Source: Pseudomonadota bacterium (lineage in GTDB: Bacteria; Pseudomonadota; Gammaproteobacteria; Burkholderiales; Rhodocyclaceae). Taken from it: a DNA stretch of 64,000 bases. Positions 8,632 to 18,084 of the stretch are shown in pieces. Both the position numbers and the translations under genes were made by a program. Where the stretch lies: the NCBI GenBank assembly GCA_018262195.1, contig JAGTRS010000021.1:1-64000 (forward strand), read 5' to 3'. Under the pieces are notes generated by a model. That model was not told the origin of the DNA. It ran no database searches and saw only the letters and a list, made by a program, of their open reading frames with translations. The first letter of the stretch is position 1; every line of letters begins with the position of its first letter.

Positions 8632-10305
8632 ATGCGGCTGATGAAACTCACTCTGGAGAAATTCAAGAAGGTCGACAAGGTCGAGTTAGACCTCCACTCA
8701 CTCAATGTCCTCGTCGGAGGAAACAACTCAGGCAAGAGCAGCGTGCTCCAAGGTATCCACTTTTCGATCATCGCGGCCATCGCCTCTCGTGAGGCCGGGC
8801 GCGACACTTATACCCAAGACTCGCTGATGTTCTGTCCAGCCAGGAATTTTGAGGATCTTCGCCATGGCAGCCCGTACACGAACCAGTCGAATTTCAGCTT
8901 TCTGCAGCTGTTCGCCTCATCTCCCGATGACGGCGACTCGCAGTATGAGGTACGCATCTATCGGGCAAGGAACGATGGCAATGTTGGCTGTGTGCGCCGG
9001 GGCAACGCGAAGCTAGGCGCCTTGGTCGCCAGTTCGGACAGGCTGTTCAGCATCTACGTCCCAGGACTCGCAGGGATTCCCCAAGCAGAGCAGTTCCGGA
9101 CGGAAAGCGTGGTCAGACGCGGTGTGGCCAGCGGGGACGCAAACCTGTATCTGCGCAATGTCCTGTGGCTCATCAAGGAAAAGGGGAAGCTCAACGAACT
9201 CCAAGTCTGGATGAGGGGCCTGTTCCCGAAGTTCCACATATGGCTGGCATTCGATCCTCGGATGGACGTCTTCCTGAGCGTGGAGATTTCGACTACCGGG
9301 GCCACGGGCCGGCGCTGCCCTTTGGAACTTGTTGGCACCGGCGTTCTACAGGCCCTCCAAATCTTCTCCTACGTCTCGCTGTTCGGCCCGAGGTTGCTGC
9401 TTCTCGACGAGCCAGACTCGCATCTGCACCCCGACAACCAAGGGTCGCTGGCGAGGGCTCTTCAATACATCGCATCGGAGACGTCAACTCAGATCGTTGT
9501 TTCGACGCATAGTCGCCACCTCGTGGACGCCTTGCAGTACGACTCCAATTTTGTCTGGCTAAAAGAGGGCAAGGTATTCCAGCAGGGGCTGGATCTGGAG
9601 CGCCTTCCCCTACTGATGGATATCGGGGCTCTCGATAGCTTCGACAGACTTATGGCCGGCGCCATAAAGTGGGTCTTCCTTTCGGAGGACTCCGATATGT
9701 CTCTCCTGAAGGTGCTGGTCGAGAAGAGCGGCTTCCAGATAGGGGATACCCTCTTCTTTAGCTACAAGTCGTCGTCAAACCTCGAGCCAGCGAAACTCTT
9801 GGCGTCATTCATCAAGGAGATCGCCCCCGAGACGGAGGTGGTGATTCATCGCGACAGAGACTTCATGACCGACGAAGAAAAGGCCCGCGTGGAGGCGAAA
9901 ATCAAGGCATGCGGTGCGCATGCCTTCGTCACGGCCGGTTGCGACCTCGAAAGTTGCTTCCTAGACCCCGCCCATCTGTCCGCCTTGCTAGAGTCCCCGG
10001 TCGCCGATGTCTCGGCATGGCTCGATGAGTTGGCCGCGTCATCCCACACGGAGCTGCAACACTTGTTCACGCGGAAGCGCGACGAGATAAAGAGGCTGCT
10101 TTACCGGGACAATCCTGAGGAGTGCCCGGACACGTTGGGCCTTGTGGGGGCGACGATACCGCTACCGACGGACAGGCGGCATGGGAAAATCATGCTTAAA
10201 AAGGTGCGGGGCGGGATGTCCGCCAAGTTCGGGAAGAACGTGGAAATCGTTGCGGCAAGCCAGGCATTGTCGGCTCCGGAGCTCGCCGCACTGGGGCTCG
10301 TCTAG
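8632..10305 (+). CDS. AAA ATPase with C-terminal TOPRIM-like nuclease domain (OLD-like)
   Basis: This is a 557-residue protein. An ABC/SMC-type ATPase half (1-335) has Walker A GGNNSGKSS (29-37), a degenerate signature ELVGTGVLQALQI, Walker B PRLLLLDEPDSHLHP (Asp259, Glu260) and the switch VSTHSRHL. The C-terminal half (about 345-557) shows the acidic pattern of TOPRIM or DUF4435-type nucleases: VFLSEDSD (Glu352), VIHRDRDF (Asp408, Asp410) and CDLESCFLD (Glu440). This layout is shared by OLD-family nucleases and by fused PARIS-like (AriA-AriB) anti-phage proteins. AGG and AGA arginine codons recur, unlike the flanking housekeeping genes, hinting at transfer. It is a single-gene defence candidate; the function is inferred. 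Confidence 0.75.
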   Translation: MRLMKLTLEKFKKVDKVELDLHSLNVLVGGNNSGKSSVLQGIHFSIIAAIASREAGRDTYTQDSLMFCPARNFEDLRHGSPYTNQSNFSFLQLFASSPDDGDSQYEVRIYRARNDGNVGCVRRGNAKLGALVASSDRLFSIYVPGLAGIPQAEQFRTESVVRRGVASGDANLYLRNVLWLIKEKGKLNELQVWMRGLFPKFHIWLAFDPRMDVFLSVEISTTGATGRRCPLELVGTGVLQALQIFSYVSLFGPRLLLLDEPDSHLHPDNQGSLARALQYIASETSTQIVVSTHSRHLVDALQYDSNFVWLKEGKVFQQGLDLERLPLLMDIGALDSFDRLMAGAIKWVFLSEDSDMSLLKVLVEKSGFQIGDTLFFSYKSSSNLEPAKLLASFIKEIAPETEVVIHRDRDFMTDEEKARVEAKIKACGAHAFVTAGCDLESCFLDPAHLSALLESPVADVSAWLDELAASSHTELQHLFTRKRDEIKRLLYRDNPEECPDTLGLVGATIPLPTDRRHGKIMLKKVRGGMSAKFGKNVEIVAASQALSAPELAALGLV

Positions 10306-10551
10306 CGGCGCCCCCGACCTCCCCCGGCAGTTACCCGATCCATTTCTGACGTACCCGAATCGTCGTGCCAATGTCGGGAAAGGCCGAATTGCAGCCAGAT
10401 ATCCGATAGTTTTCTGCGCAGATTCTATTGCCAGCGGCTACGTGGCCCCGAATTTCCCGACTGGTTGAATGCCTTGGATATTTCAATTTTGGCCGTTTTT
10501 TCGGGGTGACCGCAGGAATGCAGGAAATCTGGGTAGGGGTCGTGGGACAGG

Positions 10552-11955
10552 TCAGGGAGCGGGGTGAGTCATCTCGGCGGGGATAACCCAGCGGTCGTAG
10601 TTTTCGGCCGAGACGTGGCCGAGGGCCAGGGCGGCCTGCTTGAGCGTTGTGCTGTCCCGGTGAGCCAGTTTGGCGATTTCGGCGGCCTTGTCGTAGCCGA
10701 TGTGCGGGGTCAGGGCGGTGACCAACATCAGCGAGCCTTCCATCAGTTCGGCAATGCGTGTCTCGTTGGCCTTGATGCCGCGCAGGCAGTGGCGTTCGAA
10801 GCTGAGCATGCCGTCGGCCAGCAGGCGCACGCTTTGCAGGAAGTTGTGGGTGATCACCGGTTTGTAGACGTTCAGTTCGAAATTGCCGGAAGCGCCGGCA
10901 ATGCTGATCGTTACGTCATTGCCGATGACCTGGCAGCAGAGCATGGTCAGGGCCTCGCACTGGGTTGGGTTGACCTTGCCGGGCATGATGGAGCTGCCCG
11001 GCTCGTTTTCCGGCAGGCTGATTTCGCCCAGACCCGAGCGTGGGCCCGAAGCAAGCCAGCGGATGTCGTTGGCCATCTTGTTCAGGGCGACGGCCAGCGT
11101 TTTCAGGGCGCCATGGGCGGCGACCAGCCCGTCGTGGGCGGCCAGGGCGGCAAACTTGTTGGTGGCACTGGTGAAGGGTTGGCTGGTGCGAATGGCGAGC
11201 TCGGCGGCGACACGTGCGCCGAATTCAGGGTGCGTGTTCAAGCCGGTGCCGACGGCGGTTCCACCCACTGCCAGCGGGTAGAGTGAAGACAGGCTGGCGG
11301 CGACCAGCGTTTCGGCCTGCCGCAGTTGCGCCACATAACCCGAGAACTCCTGACCCAGCGACAGTGGTGTTGCGTCCTGCAGGTGGGTACGGCCGATCTT
11401 GATGATGCCGGCAAACTCGGTGGACTTTTCTTCCAGCGCCGTTGCCAGTTGTCCGATCGCCGGCAGGAGTTTTCTGGCGATGGCAGTTACCGCCGCGACA
11501 TGCATGGCTGTTGGAAAGATGTCGTTCGATGACTGGCCGAGATTGACGTCGTCGTTGGGATGAACGAGGCGGGCGTTGCCGCGTGGGCCATTGAGCAGCT
11601 CTGAGGCGCGGTTGGCCAGCACCTCGTTCATGTTCATGTTGGTTTGCGTGCCGGATCCGGTCTGCCAGACCGGCAGCACGAATTCGTCGTCATGGCGGCC
11701 ATTGGCCACTTCGCTGGCAGCGATGATGATGGCACCTGCCATGGCCGGCGTCATCAGGCCGAGTTCCCGGTTGACGCTGGCGCAGGCAGCCTTGGTCGTG
11801 GCCAGGGCATGAATCAGTTCGCCTGGGATGCGCTCGGACGAAATCGCAAAGTGTTCCAGTGCCCGTTGCGTTTGCGCACCCCAGAGCCGTTCGGCGGCGA
11901 CTTCGATGCTGCCGAATGAATCGTTCTCCAGTCGGGTCGGAATGCTGCGTTCCAT
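10552..11955 (-). CDS. fumC: Fumarate hydratase class II
   Basis: This is the tricarboxylic acid cycle enzyme that interconverts fumarate and L-malate in the cytosol, iron-independent and tetrameric. The 467-residue product has the usual FumC length, with N-terminal [25 protein letters not shown], the middle segment [16 protein letters not shown], and the superfamily signature [15 protein letters not shown]. The ATG at 11955 was chosen because it gives the standard N-terminus and is preceded by GAGGAGC. The frame is open for a further 58 codons upstream without family similarity. It is monocistronic, between the accessory patch and a divergent sensor kinase gene. Confidence 0.96.
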   Translation of the reverse strand: MERSIPTRLENDSFGSIEVAAERLWGAQTQRALEHFAISSERIPGELIHALATTKAACASVNRELGLMTPAMAGAIIIAASEVANGRHDDEFVLPVWQTGSGTQTNMNMNEVLANRASELLNGPRGNARLVHPNDDVNLGQSSNDIFPTAMHVAAVTAIARKLLPAIGQLATALEEKSTEFAGIIKIGRTHLQDATPLSLGQEFSGYVAQLRQAETLVAASLSSLYPLAVGGTAVGTGLNTHPEFGARVAAELAIRTSQPFTSATNKFAALAAHDGLVAAHGALKTLAVALNKMANDIRWLASGPRSGLGEISLPENEPGSSIMPGKVNPTQCEALTMLCCQVIGNDVTISIAGASGNFELNVYKPVITHNFLQSVRLLADGMLSFERHCLRGIKANETRIAELMEGSLMLVTALTPHIGYDKAAEIAKLAHRDSTTLKQAALALGHVSAENYDRWVIPAEMTHPAP

Positions 11956-12252
11956 GACTTGCTCCTCGTCGGCTCGCCGAGATGATTCAGCGGGCCTACT
12001 GGTTGGAACCCATGTGAAGCAGTAAGTTCGCCGCGCAGCAGTTACGCCTGACTTGTTTGCCTGGCGGAATGGAGCATCAATGAGAATAGTTTTTTGCCTC
12101 TGGCATCGCTGCATGGCTAGAATTACCAACTACGAGCTGTTTACCGATTTCCACCGGAGCCGCAGATTGATGTCGATGTTTGTCGAGTACTGCTGTTGGC
12201 GGGCTTTCCGGCCGCAAGATGGCCCCCTGGCCGGAATGTACGGTGGCAGACG
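11956..12252. other. Divergent promoter region, fumC and hybrid kinase
   Basis: These roughly 300 bases separate the divergent fumC and CHASE-kinase genes and should hold both promoters. The middle, around 12080-12180, is less GC-rich than its surroundings. I see no clear operator and no small gene. The kinase frame is open back to a TTG at 12196, but that extension lacks any family-like sequence. Confidence 0.45.
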
Positions 12253-15120
12253 ATGAGGCGCGGCGTCTTTTATGCGGTCCTGACGCTGCTGGTCTGTGGA
12301 ATGGCGCTGGCTGCCTATGTGGCCGAGCGAATCAACGACGAACGTCATGTCAGTACCGTACGCGGTGCGGTTCAGCAGTCCCTGATCCGGGTGCGAGACA
12401 GGCTGGACGGCAATCTCAACGGCGATATCCAGCTGGTTCGCGGCCTGGTCGGGGTCGTTGCCCTGGAACCGGATCTGCTCCAGGAGCGATTCGAGCGGGC
12501 GGCTCGCCCCTTGTTTGCCGGTCGTACCCAGCTGCGGAATATCGCGGTTGCTCCCGATATGGTCATTCGCCTGATGTATCCGCTGGCTGGCAACGAAAAG
12601 GCACTCGGTTTCGACTACCGAAAAAATCCGGGGCAGTTTGAGGCGGCGGACAGGGCAAGAGTGTCCCGTCAGGTTGTTCTGGCTGGTCCATTGAATCTTG
12701 TTCAGGGTGGTGTCGGCATTGTGACGCGGCTTCCGGTTTACTTGCCGGATGGTGAGGGACAGGAGCGTTTCTGGGGGATCATCAGCGCGGTTGTTGATGC
12801 GGAACTGCTGTATCGCAACAGTGGACTCCGCGACGAAAGTTCGCCGATCGAGATTGCGATCCGTGGCAAGGACGGGAAAGGGGCTGATGGGGAGGTGTTC
12901 TTCGGTCGGCCAGACTTGTTTGCCGAATCACCGGTACTGGCCGATGTCCTGCTGCCTCAAGGCACATGGCAGCTGGCTGCGGTGCCGCGTGGCGGCTGGC
13001 CGATCCGGGCGGATAACGTCTGGTTGTTGCGCCTGGGTATGTCGGTGGTGGCTCTTCTCGTGCTGGGGGCTTTCATGGTTCTCGGGCGGGCCTTGCGCCA
13101 GGCATCGCAGGCGAGGGAGCGGGCAGAGTCTTCCCGGCGACAACTGTCGGCAACGCTGGAAAATACGCCGGATGTAGCAGTCCAGTGGTACGACCTGCAG
13201 GGCCGGGTGGTCTATTGGAATCATGCGTCCGAACGACTTTATGGGTGGTCTGCCGAGGAGGCGGTTGGCAAGACTCTGGACCGGCTGATTTTTTCCCGGG
13301 AACAAGCCGCTGATTTCCTGCAGCGGTTGAATGAGGTTGCCGCTACCGGCCAACCCTTCGGCCCGGCCGAATATGCTCCCCGGACTCGCGATGACGAGCT
13401 GCGCTGGGTTGAAGCGACGATGTTTTCCATCCCCGGAGAGTCACCGGAAACACCGATACTGGTTTGCATGGATGTTGATATTACCGATCGCAAGCAGGCT
13501 GAAAAGGAGCTTGCAGATTTCAATCGGGATTTCGAGGCTTTCCTTAACCAGACCACCGATTTCGTCTATTTCAAGGATGCCAACAGCCGCTTCCGCTTTT
13601 GCAGCCAGACGCTGGCCGACATTACCGGGCATGCCAGCTGGCATGACATGATCGGCAAGCATGACCGTGAAGTCTTCCCGCCGGATACCGCCCGGATTTA
13701 CGCAGAAGAGGAGTACCTTGTCTTCAATGAAGGCCAGCCTTTGTTGAACAAGATCGATCCTTACTATGACGCCGAAGGCGTACGCGGCTACGTGCAGACT
13801 TACAAATGGCCGCTCTATGATGAGCAAAAAAAGGTTGTCGGCCTTTTTGGGGTCAGTCGGGATATTTCCGAGCAGGTTCGCAACGAAGAAGAGCTGCTGC
13901 GGCACCGCCAGCATCTGGAGGAGCTCGTTGCCGAGCGCACCGTAGAGCTGGCTGTGGCGAAAGAATCCGCCGAGGCAGCCTACGTGGCGAAGAGTGAATT
14001 CCTGGCCAACATGTCGCACGAGATCCGTACTCCGCTCAATGCAATTACCGGCATGGCGCATCTGATCCGGCGTGGCGGTCTGGCTCCTGAGCAGATGGAG
14101 CGGCTCGACAGGCTGGAACTGGCTGGTGAGCATTTGCTGGAAACGATCAACGCAATTCTCGACCTGTCCAAGATCGAGGCCGGGAAGTTTTCGGTCGAGG
14201 AGGCGCCCCTTCGGGTGGCTGGCATCCTTGATAACGTGGCGGCTATCCTTCGGGATCGCGCCCACGCGAAAGATCTGGAACTCCTGGTCGAGTGCGATTC
14301 AGTTTTGCCTCCCCTGCTGGGGGACCCGATCCATTTGCAGCAGGCCTTGCTTAACTACGTGACCAATGCCATCAAATTTACCGAATCGGGTCGCATTACC
14401 TTGCGGGCAAGTCGGGTCGATGAAGATGCCAGCAGTATTGTGATGCGTTTCGAGGTCGAAGATACGGGAATCGGCATTGCGCCCGAGCATTTGCCCAGGC
14501 TCTTCTCGGCCTTCGAGCAGGCCGATAATTCGATCACCCGCCGCTTTGGCGGGACAGGTCTTGGCTTGGCAATCACGAGGAAGATCGCCCGTTTGATGGG
14601 GGGCGATGCCGGCGCAAGCAGTGTGCCGGGGCAGGGGAGTACTTTCTGGCTGACCGCCCGTTTGCAGAAAGGTGCGGCTACCGACGCGGTTGAAGGCGCT
14701 CAGTCTTTCGACGGCGCAGATGAGATTCTGAGGGGCGACTATCGGGGCCGCCGAATCCTGCTCGTCGAGGATGAGCCGATCAATCAGGAAATTGCGCTGG
14801 CCATGCTGGACGATGTCGGGCTGATCGCCGATGTCGCGGAGGACGGTCTCGTGGCTATCGAAATGCTTGGCCGGAACGCCTACGACGTGATCCTGATGGA
14901 CATGCAGATGCCGAGGATGGATGGCCTGACGGCAACCCGCAAGATTCGTGAACAGGCAGGTGGGGCGGAGATTGCCATTCTGGCCATGACGGCAAATGCC
15001 TTCGCCGAGGATAAGGTTCGCTGCCTCGAGGTGGGGATGAACGATTTCATCGCCAAGCCGGTCGATCCCGGCCATCTCTACGCCATGCTGGCCAAGTGGC
15101 TGGCGAAGTCACAAGCCTGA
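12253..15120 (+). CDS. Hybrid sensor kinase: CHASE-like, two PAS, HisKA, HATPase, receiver
   Basis: This is a 955-residue inner-membrane kinase. Helix 1 (about 5-22) and helix 2 (about 257-277) enclose a periplasmic CHASE-like domain. PAS domains follow at about 295-415 and 425-545; the second has the segment DFVYFKDANSRFRFCSQTLA, shared with the kinase at 21442. HisKA carries [11 protein letters not shown] (His589), HATPase_c has DTGIGIA and [10 protein letters not shown], and the receiver (about 833-950) has LMDMQMPRMDG (Asp883). There is no Hpt domain, so phosphate must leave through a separate Hpt protein, for which the one at 41566 is a candidate. The ATG at 12253 starts the first membrane helix. 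A strong hairpin follows the stop. Confidence 0.9.
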   Translation: MRRGVFYAVLTLLVCGMALAAYVAERINDERHVSTVRGAVQQSLIRVRDRLDGNLNGDIQLVRGLVGVVALEPDLLQERFERAARPLFAGRTQLRNIAVAPDMVIRLMYPLAGNEKALGFDYRKNPGQFEAADRARVSRQVVLAGPLNLVQGGVGIVTRLPVYLPDGEGQERFWGIISAVVDAELLYRNSGLRDESSPIEIAIRGKDGKGADGEVFFGRPDLFAESPVLADVLLPQGTWQLAAVPRGGWPIRADNVWLLRLGMSVVALLVLGAFMVLGRALRQASQARERAESSRRQLSATLENTPDVAVQWYDLQGRVVYWNHASERLYGWSAEEAVGKTLDRLIFSREQAADFLQRLNEVAATGQPFGPAEYAPRTRDDELRWVEATMFSIPGESPETPILVCMDVDITDRKQAEKELADFNRDFEAFLNQTTDFVYFKDANSRFRFCSQTLADITGHASWHDMIGKHDREVFPPDTARIYAEEEYLVFNEGQPLLNKIDPYYDAEGVRGYVQTYKWPLYDEQKKVVGLFGVSRDISEQVRNEEELLRHRQHLEELVAERTVELAVAKESAEAAYVAKSEFLANMSHEIRTPLNAITGMAHLIRRGGLAPEQMERLDRLELAGEHLLETINAILDLSKIEAGKFSVEEAPLRVAGILDNVAAILRDRAHAKDLELLVECDSVLPPLLGDPIHLQQALLNYVTNAIKFTESGRITLRASRVDEDASSIVMRFEVEDTGIGIAPEHLPRLFSAFEQADNSITRRFGGTGLGLAITRKIARLMGGDAGASSVPGQGSTFWLTARLQKGAATDAVEGAQSFDGADEILRGDYRGRRILLVEDEPINQEIALAMLDDVGLIADVAEDGLVAIEMLGRNAYDVILMDMQMPRMDGLTATRKIREQAGGAEIAILAMTANAFAEDKVRCLEVGMNDFIAKPVDPGHLYAMLAKWLAKSQA

Positions 15121-15135
15121 AATGCTGATGCGAAG

Positions 15136-15165
15136 GCCGGGGGCGACTAAGTCGCACCCGGCTTT
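15136..15165. terminator. Hairpin terminator between convergent genes
   Basis: GCCGGGGGCGAC (15136-15147) pairs with GTCGCACCCGGC (15151-15162) with one mismatch around a TAA loop, followed by TTT. It lies between the stop codons of the convergent hybrid kinase and ycaO genes. The thymidine tail is short, so termination efficiency is uncertain. Confidence 0.6.
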
Positions 15166-15173
15166 GGCTACTT

Positions 15174-16898
15174 TCAGGCAGCGTGTGCTTTTTCGTATTC
15201 CTTGAGCAGGCGCTGGTGCAGATCGCATCCGGCCAGGTCGAGGCCCGGTGAAACCAGCCCGAAGAAGCGGATTTCGCCATCGATCAGATCGGTGGCCATG
15301 TCCAGCGTTTCTTCGCCGTAGAGGCTGACCAGCGCATCTTCGAAGATGTTCGGGTCTTCCATTTCGAGCAGGGTGGCGATGCACTGATAAACGCGGCGGC
15401 GTCCGGCGTCCAGCTGTTCAAACTGGCGCACCCATTCGCAACCTTCGAGCGTCGCGTCGGTGTCGCCGACAGCCAGTGCCAGCATGGTCTTCAGTTCGCC
15501 AATACGCAGGTCGGCCCATAGCGAGCCGGCATCCGGGGCAAGGCCGATCAAGGCGGCGACCGGGCGTTCGTCGGCGATGTTCAGTTCGTTCAGGGTGTCG
15601 AGCAGCTGGCCGCACTGGTCTTCGTCGAGTTCGGCCAGATTCAGGATGGCCGGGCGAACGGCGGCGCCGTTGCTGTTGTTTTCCCATTCGAGGTCGTCGA
15701 TCGGGTAGATCTCCGACATGCCGGGAACCAGGATGCGGCAGGCGTAGACGCCGAGGTGATCGAAGTCGGCAACGTAGATGTCGTGGCCATCGGCGTGGAT
15801 GCGTTCGGCCAGCCAGGCGTAGTCGTCGCTGGTCTTGCCGTTTTCCAGATCGTTGAAGTTCCAGTCGGCGAATTCGAAGTCTGGCGTATCGCCGAAGTAG
15901 TTCCAGTGCACGATGCCGCTGGAGTCGACGAAATGGATTTCGATGTTCGGCGCGCTGGCCACTTCATCGAGATCAAAGCCCGGGGGCGGGAAGCCGTCGA
16001 GGGCTTCGAGGGCGCGGCCCTGCAGCAGTTCGGTCAGGGCACGTTCGAGGGCAATTTCGAAGCGCGGGTGGGCGCCAAAACTGGCAAAAACACCCTGGTC
16101 ACGCGGGTTGAGCATGGTCACGCACATCACCGGGTAGTTGCCGCCAAGCGAGGCGTCCTTGACCAGGATGCCGAAGCCGGCATCGCGCAGGCCCTGGATG
16201 CCGGCGGCGATGGTCGGGTAGCGGGCGATGACCTCTTCCGGCACGTCCGGCAGGCACAGGCCTTCGGCGATCACCTTGAACTTGACGTGGCGTTCGAGGA
16301 TTTCCGACAGTGCCTGGGCACGGGCCTCGGCCTGCGTATTGCCGGCCGACATGCCATTGCTGACATACAGATTGCTGATGATGTTGACCGGCACGAAGAC
16401 CTCGGCGCCGTCGCGCTGGCGCACATAGGGTATGGCGCAGATGCCGCGTTCGTAGTGGCCGGTGTTCATGTCGATCAGCGATTCGGCCGGGATGCTGCCT
16501 TCCGGGTTGTAGAAGGCTTGCAGCTCCGGCGTCAGCAGTTCGGCCGGCCAGTCCGTGCCGATGACCGGAAACCAGCGTTCGCGCGGGTAATGGGCGAATT
16601 CGCGGTTGGCGATGGCGTCGCCGAGGTAATAGTGGTTCCAGAAGTAATTGCACGACAGGCGCTCGAAATACTCGCCCAGCGCGCTGGCGTGGGCGGCCAG
16701 TTTGGTGGCGCCCTTGCCGTTGGTGAACATCAGGTGGCAGGCGCGATTGCGCACATGCACCGACCAGACGTTATCGACCGGATTGAGCCAGGAGCATTCC
16801 TCGATGTCGAAACCACGGGCAGCCAGCTTGGCCTGCATCGAGGCGATGGAGTGTTCGAGCGAGGCATCCTTGCCCGGAATGAAGTGTTCGTTTTGCAT
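15174..16898 (-). CDS. ycaO: YcaO, accessory factor for ribosomal protein S12 methylthiolation
   Basis: YcaO is an ATP-dependent cyclodehydratase-fold protein that assists RimO in beta-methylthiolation of ribosomal protein S12. The 574-residue product matches the full-length YcaO class. The ATP-binding core spans about residues 50-390, with LGEYFERLSCNYFWNHYY, AEARAQALSEILERHVKFK and RFEIALERALTELLQGR, which supply the glutamate-rich nucleotide site. A C-terminal helical domain follows (ADLRIGELKTMLALAVGD, CIATLLEMEDPNIFEDAL). The start at 16898 gives the family N-terminus (MQNEHFIPGKDASLEHSIAS); open frame upstream of it is not similar to the family. No azole-peptide precursor is nearby, which argues against a toxin-modifying role. 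rimO is not in the window. Confidence 0.9.
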   Translation of the reverse strand: MQNEHFIPGKDASLEHSIASMQAKLAARGFDIEECSWLNPVDNVWSVHVRNRACHLMFTNGKGATKLAAHASALGEYFERLSCNYFWNHYYLGDAIANREFAHYPRERWFPVIGTDWPAELLTPELQAFYNPEGSIPAESLIDMNTGHYERGICAIPYVRQRDGAEVFVPVNIISNLYVSNGMSAGNTQAEARAQALSEILERHVKFKVIAEGLCLPDVPEEVIARYPTIAAGIQGLRDAGFGILVKDASLGGNYPVMCVTMLNPRDQGVFASFGAHPRFEIALERALTELLQGRALEALDGFPPPGFDLDEVASAPNIEIHFVDSSGIVHWNYFGDTPDFEFADWNFNDLENGKTSDDYAWLAERIHADGHDIYVADFDHLGVYACRILVPGMSEIYPIDDLEWENNSNGAAVRPAILNLAELDEDQCGQLLDTLNELNIADERPVAALIGLAPDAGSLWADLRIGELKTMLALAVGDTDATLEGCEWVRQFEQLDAGRRRVYQCIATLLEMEDPNIFEDALVSLYGEETLDMATDLIDGEIRFFGLVSPGLDLAGCDLHQRLLKEYEKAHAA

Positions 16899-17061
16899 CG
16901 GGCGTCCTGCCGAAAGAGTGAGGCGCGCAGTGTACGCCATGGCGCCGGAAAGCCTCAGCGGAATTGTCGGGCAGCGGCAATAAATGGACGGCCGGCGCCT
17001 GCTTACGTAAGCTGACTGGATTGTCAAAGCACCGTTCGGTGCAGCTTTCCGGAGAAACCAG

Positions 17062-17451
17062 ATGAATCGCGACGAACAATTCGAGCAAGGCTTGCAGATG
17101 CGCCAGCAGGTAATGGGCGAGGCCTTTGTCGACAAGGCTTTTGCCAATGTCGATGCGTTTACCGCGCCGCTGCAGGAATTCGTCACCCGCAACGCCTGGG
17201 GCACGACCTGGTGCCGTGACGGGTTGGACCTGAAAACCCGCAGCCTGCTGACCCTTTCGATGTTGACCGCCCTCGGTCGCGCTACCGAAATCAAAGGCCA
17301 CGTGCGCGGTGCCATCAACAACGGCGCGACGCTGCAGGAAATTCAGGAAACCCTACTCCATGCCGCCGTCTACTGCGGTTTTCCGCTGGCCATCGATGCT
17401 TTCCGCTCGGCACACGAGGTACTCAAGGAAATGGGAGTAATTGAAGATTGA
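17062..17451 (+). CDS. Carboxymuconolactone decarboxylase family protein
   Basis: This is a 129-residue all-helical protein of the CMD/AhpD superfamily, close in size and sequence to the PcaC branch: WGTTWCRDGLDLKTRSLLTL, then EIKGHVRGAINNGATLQEIQ and LHAAVYCGFPLAIDAF. PcaC decarboxylates 4-carboxymuconolactone in aromatic degradation. No other protocatechuate genes are present, so this assignment is uncertain; a thiol-type AhpD activity is less likely because the CxxC pair is absent. AGCTTTCCGGAG precedes the ATG, placing GGAG nine bases upstream. It is divergent from ycaO. Confidence 0.85.
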   Translation: MNRDEQFEQGLQMRQQVMGEAFVDKAFANVDAFTAPLQEFVTRNAWGTTWCRDGLDLKTRSLLTLSMLTALGRATEIKGHVRGAINNGATLQEIQETLLHAAVYCGFPLAIDAFRSAHEVLKEMGVIED

Positions 17452-17637
17452 TTTATGGCGGGGCGGATGCCACTGGTGGTCACACAATTTTCAATATGTG
17501 TCTGAAGCAGTTTGGTTGAGGCGTTAAAATTATTGTTTTACGTGATCGGCGAGCTTGTTCTGTCTCAATTTCAGTGCTTTGCTTCGAGGCCGTTTTTTCA
17601 GACTGGCACGGCACCCATCCAAAAACGGAATTTAACA

Positions 17638-17991
17638 ATGAAATCCCTACCGCTGTTTCTTGCCGCTCTGCTGGCGCTTCCTGTTCCGGCGATTGCCGAA
17701 AATGCCGTCAAGATTGATGTTTATCTGGCAGGCGTTCTGGAACAGTCTGTCTCGCTGAAGGGCGCAAACTCGACCGTGAAGTTTTCACCACGGGACACGC
17801 CAGCCACCACGTGTGAACTGCGCTTGATTGCGCCAGAACCGCTCATCGTTGAAATGAAGGAAACATCGACCGATGGTAGTGCCGAGGTTTTCGGGCGCGC
17901 GAAGATACCGTCTTCAGGAGGCTCGTTCTCTGTCTCCGAGATGAAAGGGGCGAAATTCCGCAGCCCCTACGTGCTGGTCAGGCACGACTGA
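17638..17991 (+). CDS. Small secreted hypothetical protein
   Basis: I do not recognise the family. The 117-residue product has a clear Sec signal peptide (MKSLPLFLAALLALPVPAIA) with cleavage after AIA, leaving about 97 periplasmic residues that look beta-rich (VKIDVYLAGVLEQSVSLKG). One cysteine (ATTCELRLIAPEP) is present. The ATG at 17638 was chosen because the signal peptide begins there, although the frame is open further upstream. It precedes a methyltransferase gene by about 95 bases on the same strand, a weak link. Confidence 0.6.
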   Translation: MKSLPLFLAALLALPVPAIAENAVKIDVYLAGVLEQSVSLKGANSTVKFSPRDTPATTCELRLIAPEPLIVEMKETSTDGSAEVFGRAKIPSSGGSFSVSEMKGAKFRSPYVLVRHD

Positions 17992-18084
17992 ATCAGGGGA
18001 GTCTGCTGCCACCTGCCGGCGCCCTCGCCCCGGACTGTTTCACCAATCGATGTTTGCTCCTGCCACCTGCGTCTTGGATAGCCC

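Noticed and set aside
15174..16898. Azole-containing natural product cluster around the YcaO gene
   Set aside because: No precursor peptide, dehydrogenase or partner E1-like protein is adjacent, and the protein has the length and C-terminal domain of the YcaO that assists RimO.
15756..17015. Open frame of 419 codons opposite ycaO
   Set aside because: The minus strand carries a full-length YcaO; the plus-strand translation is low-complexity and motif-free.
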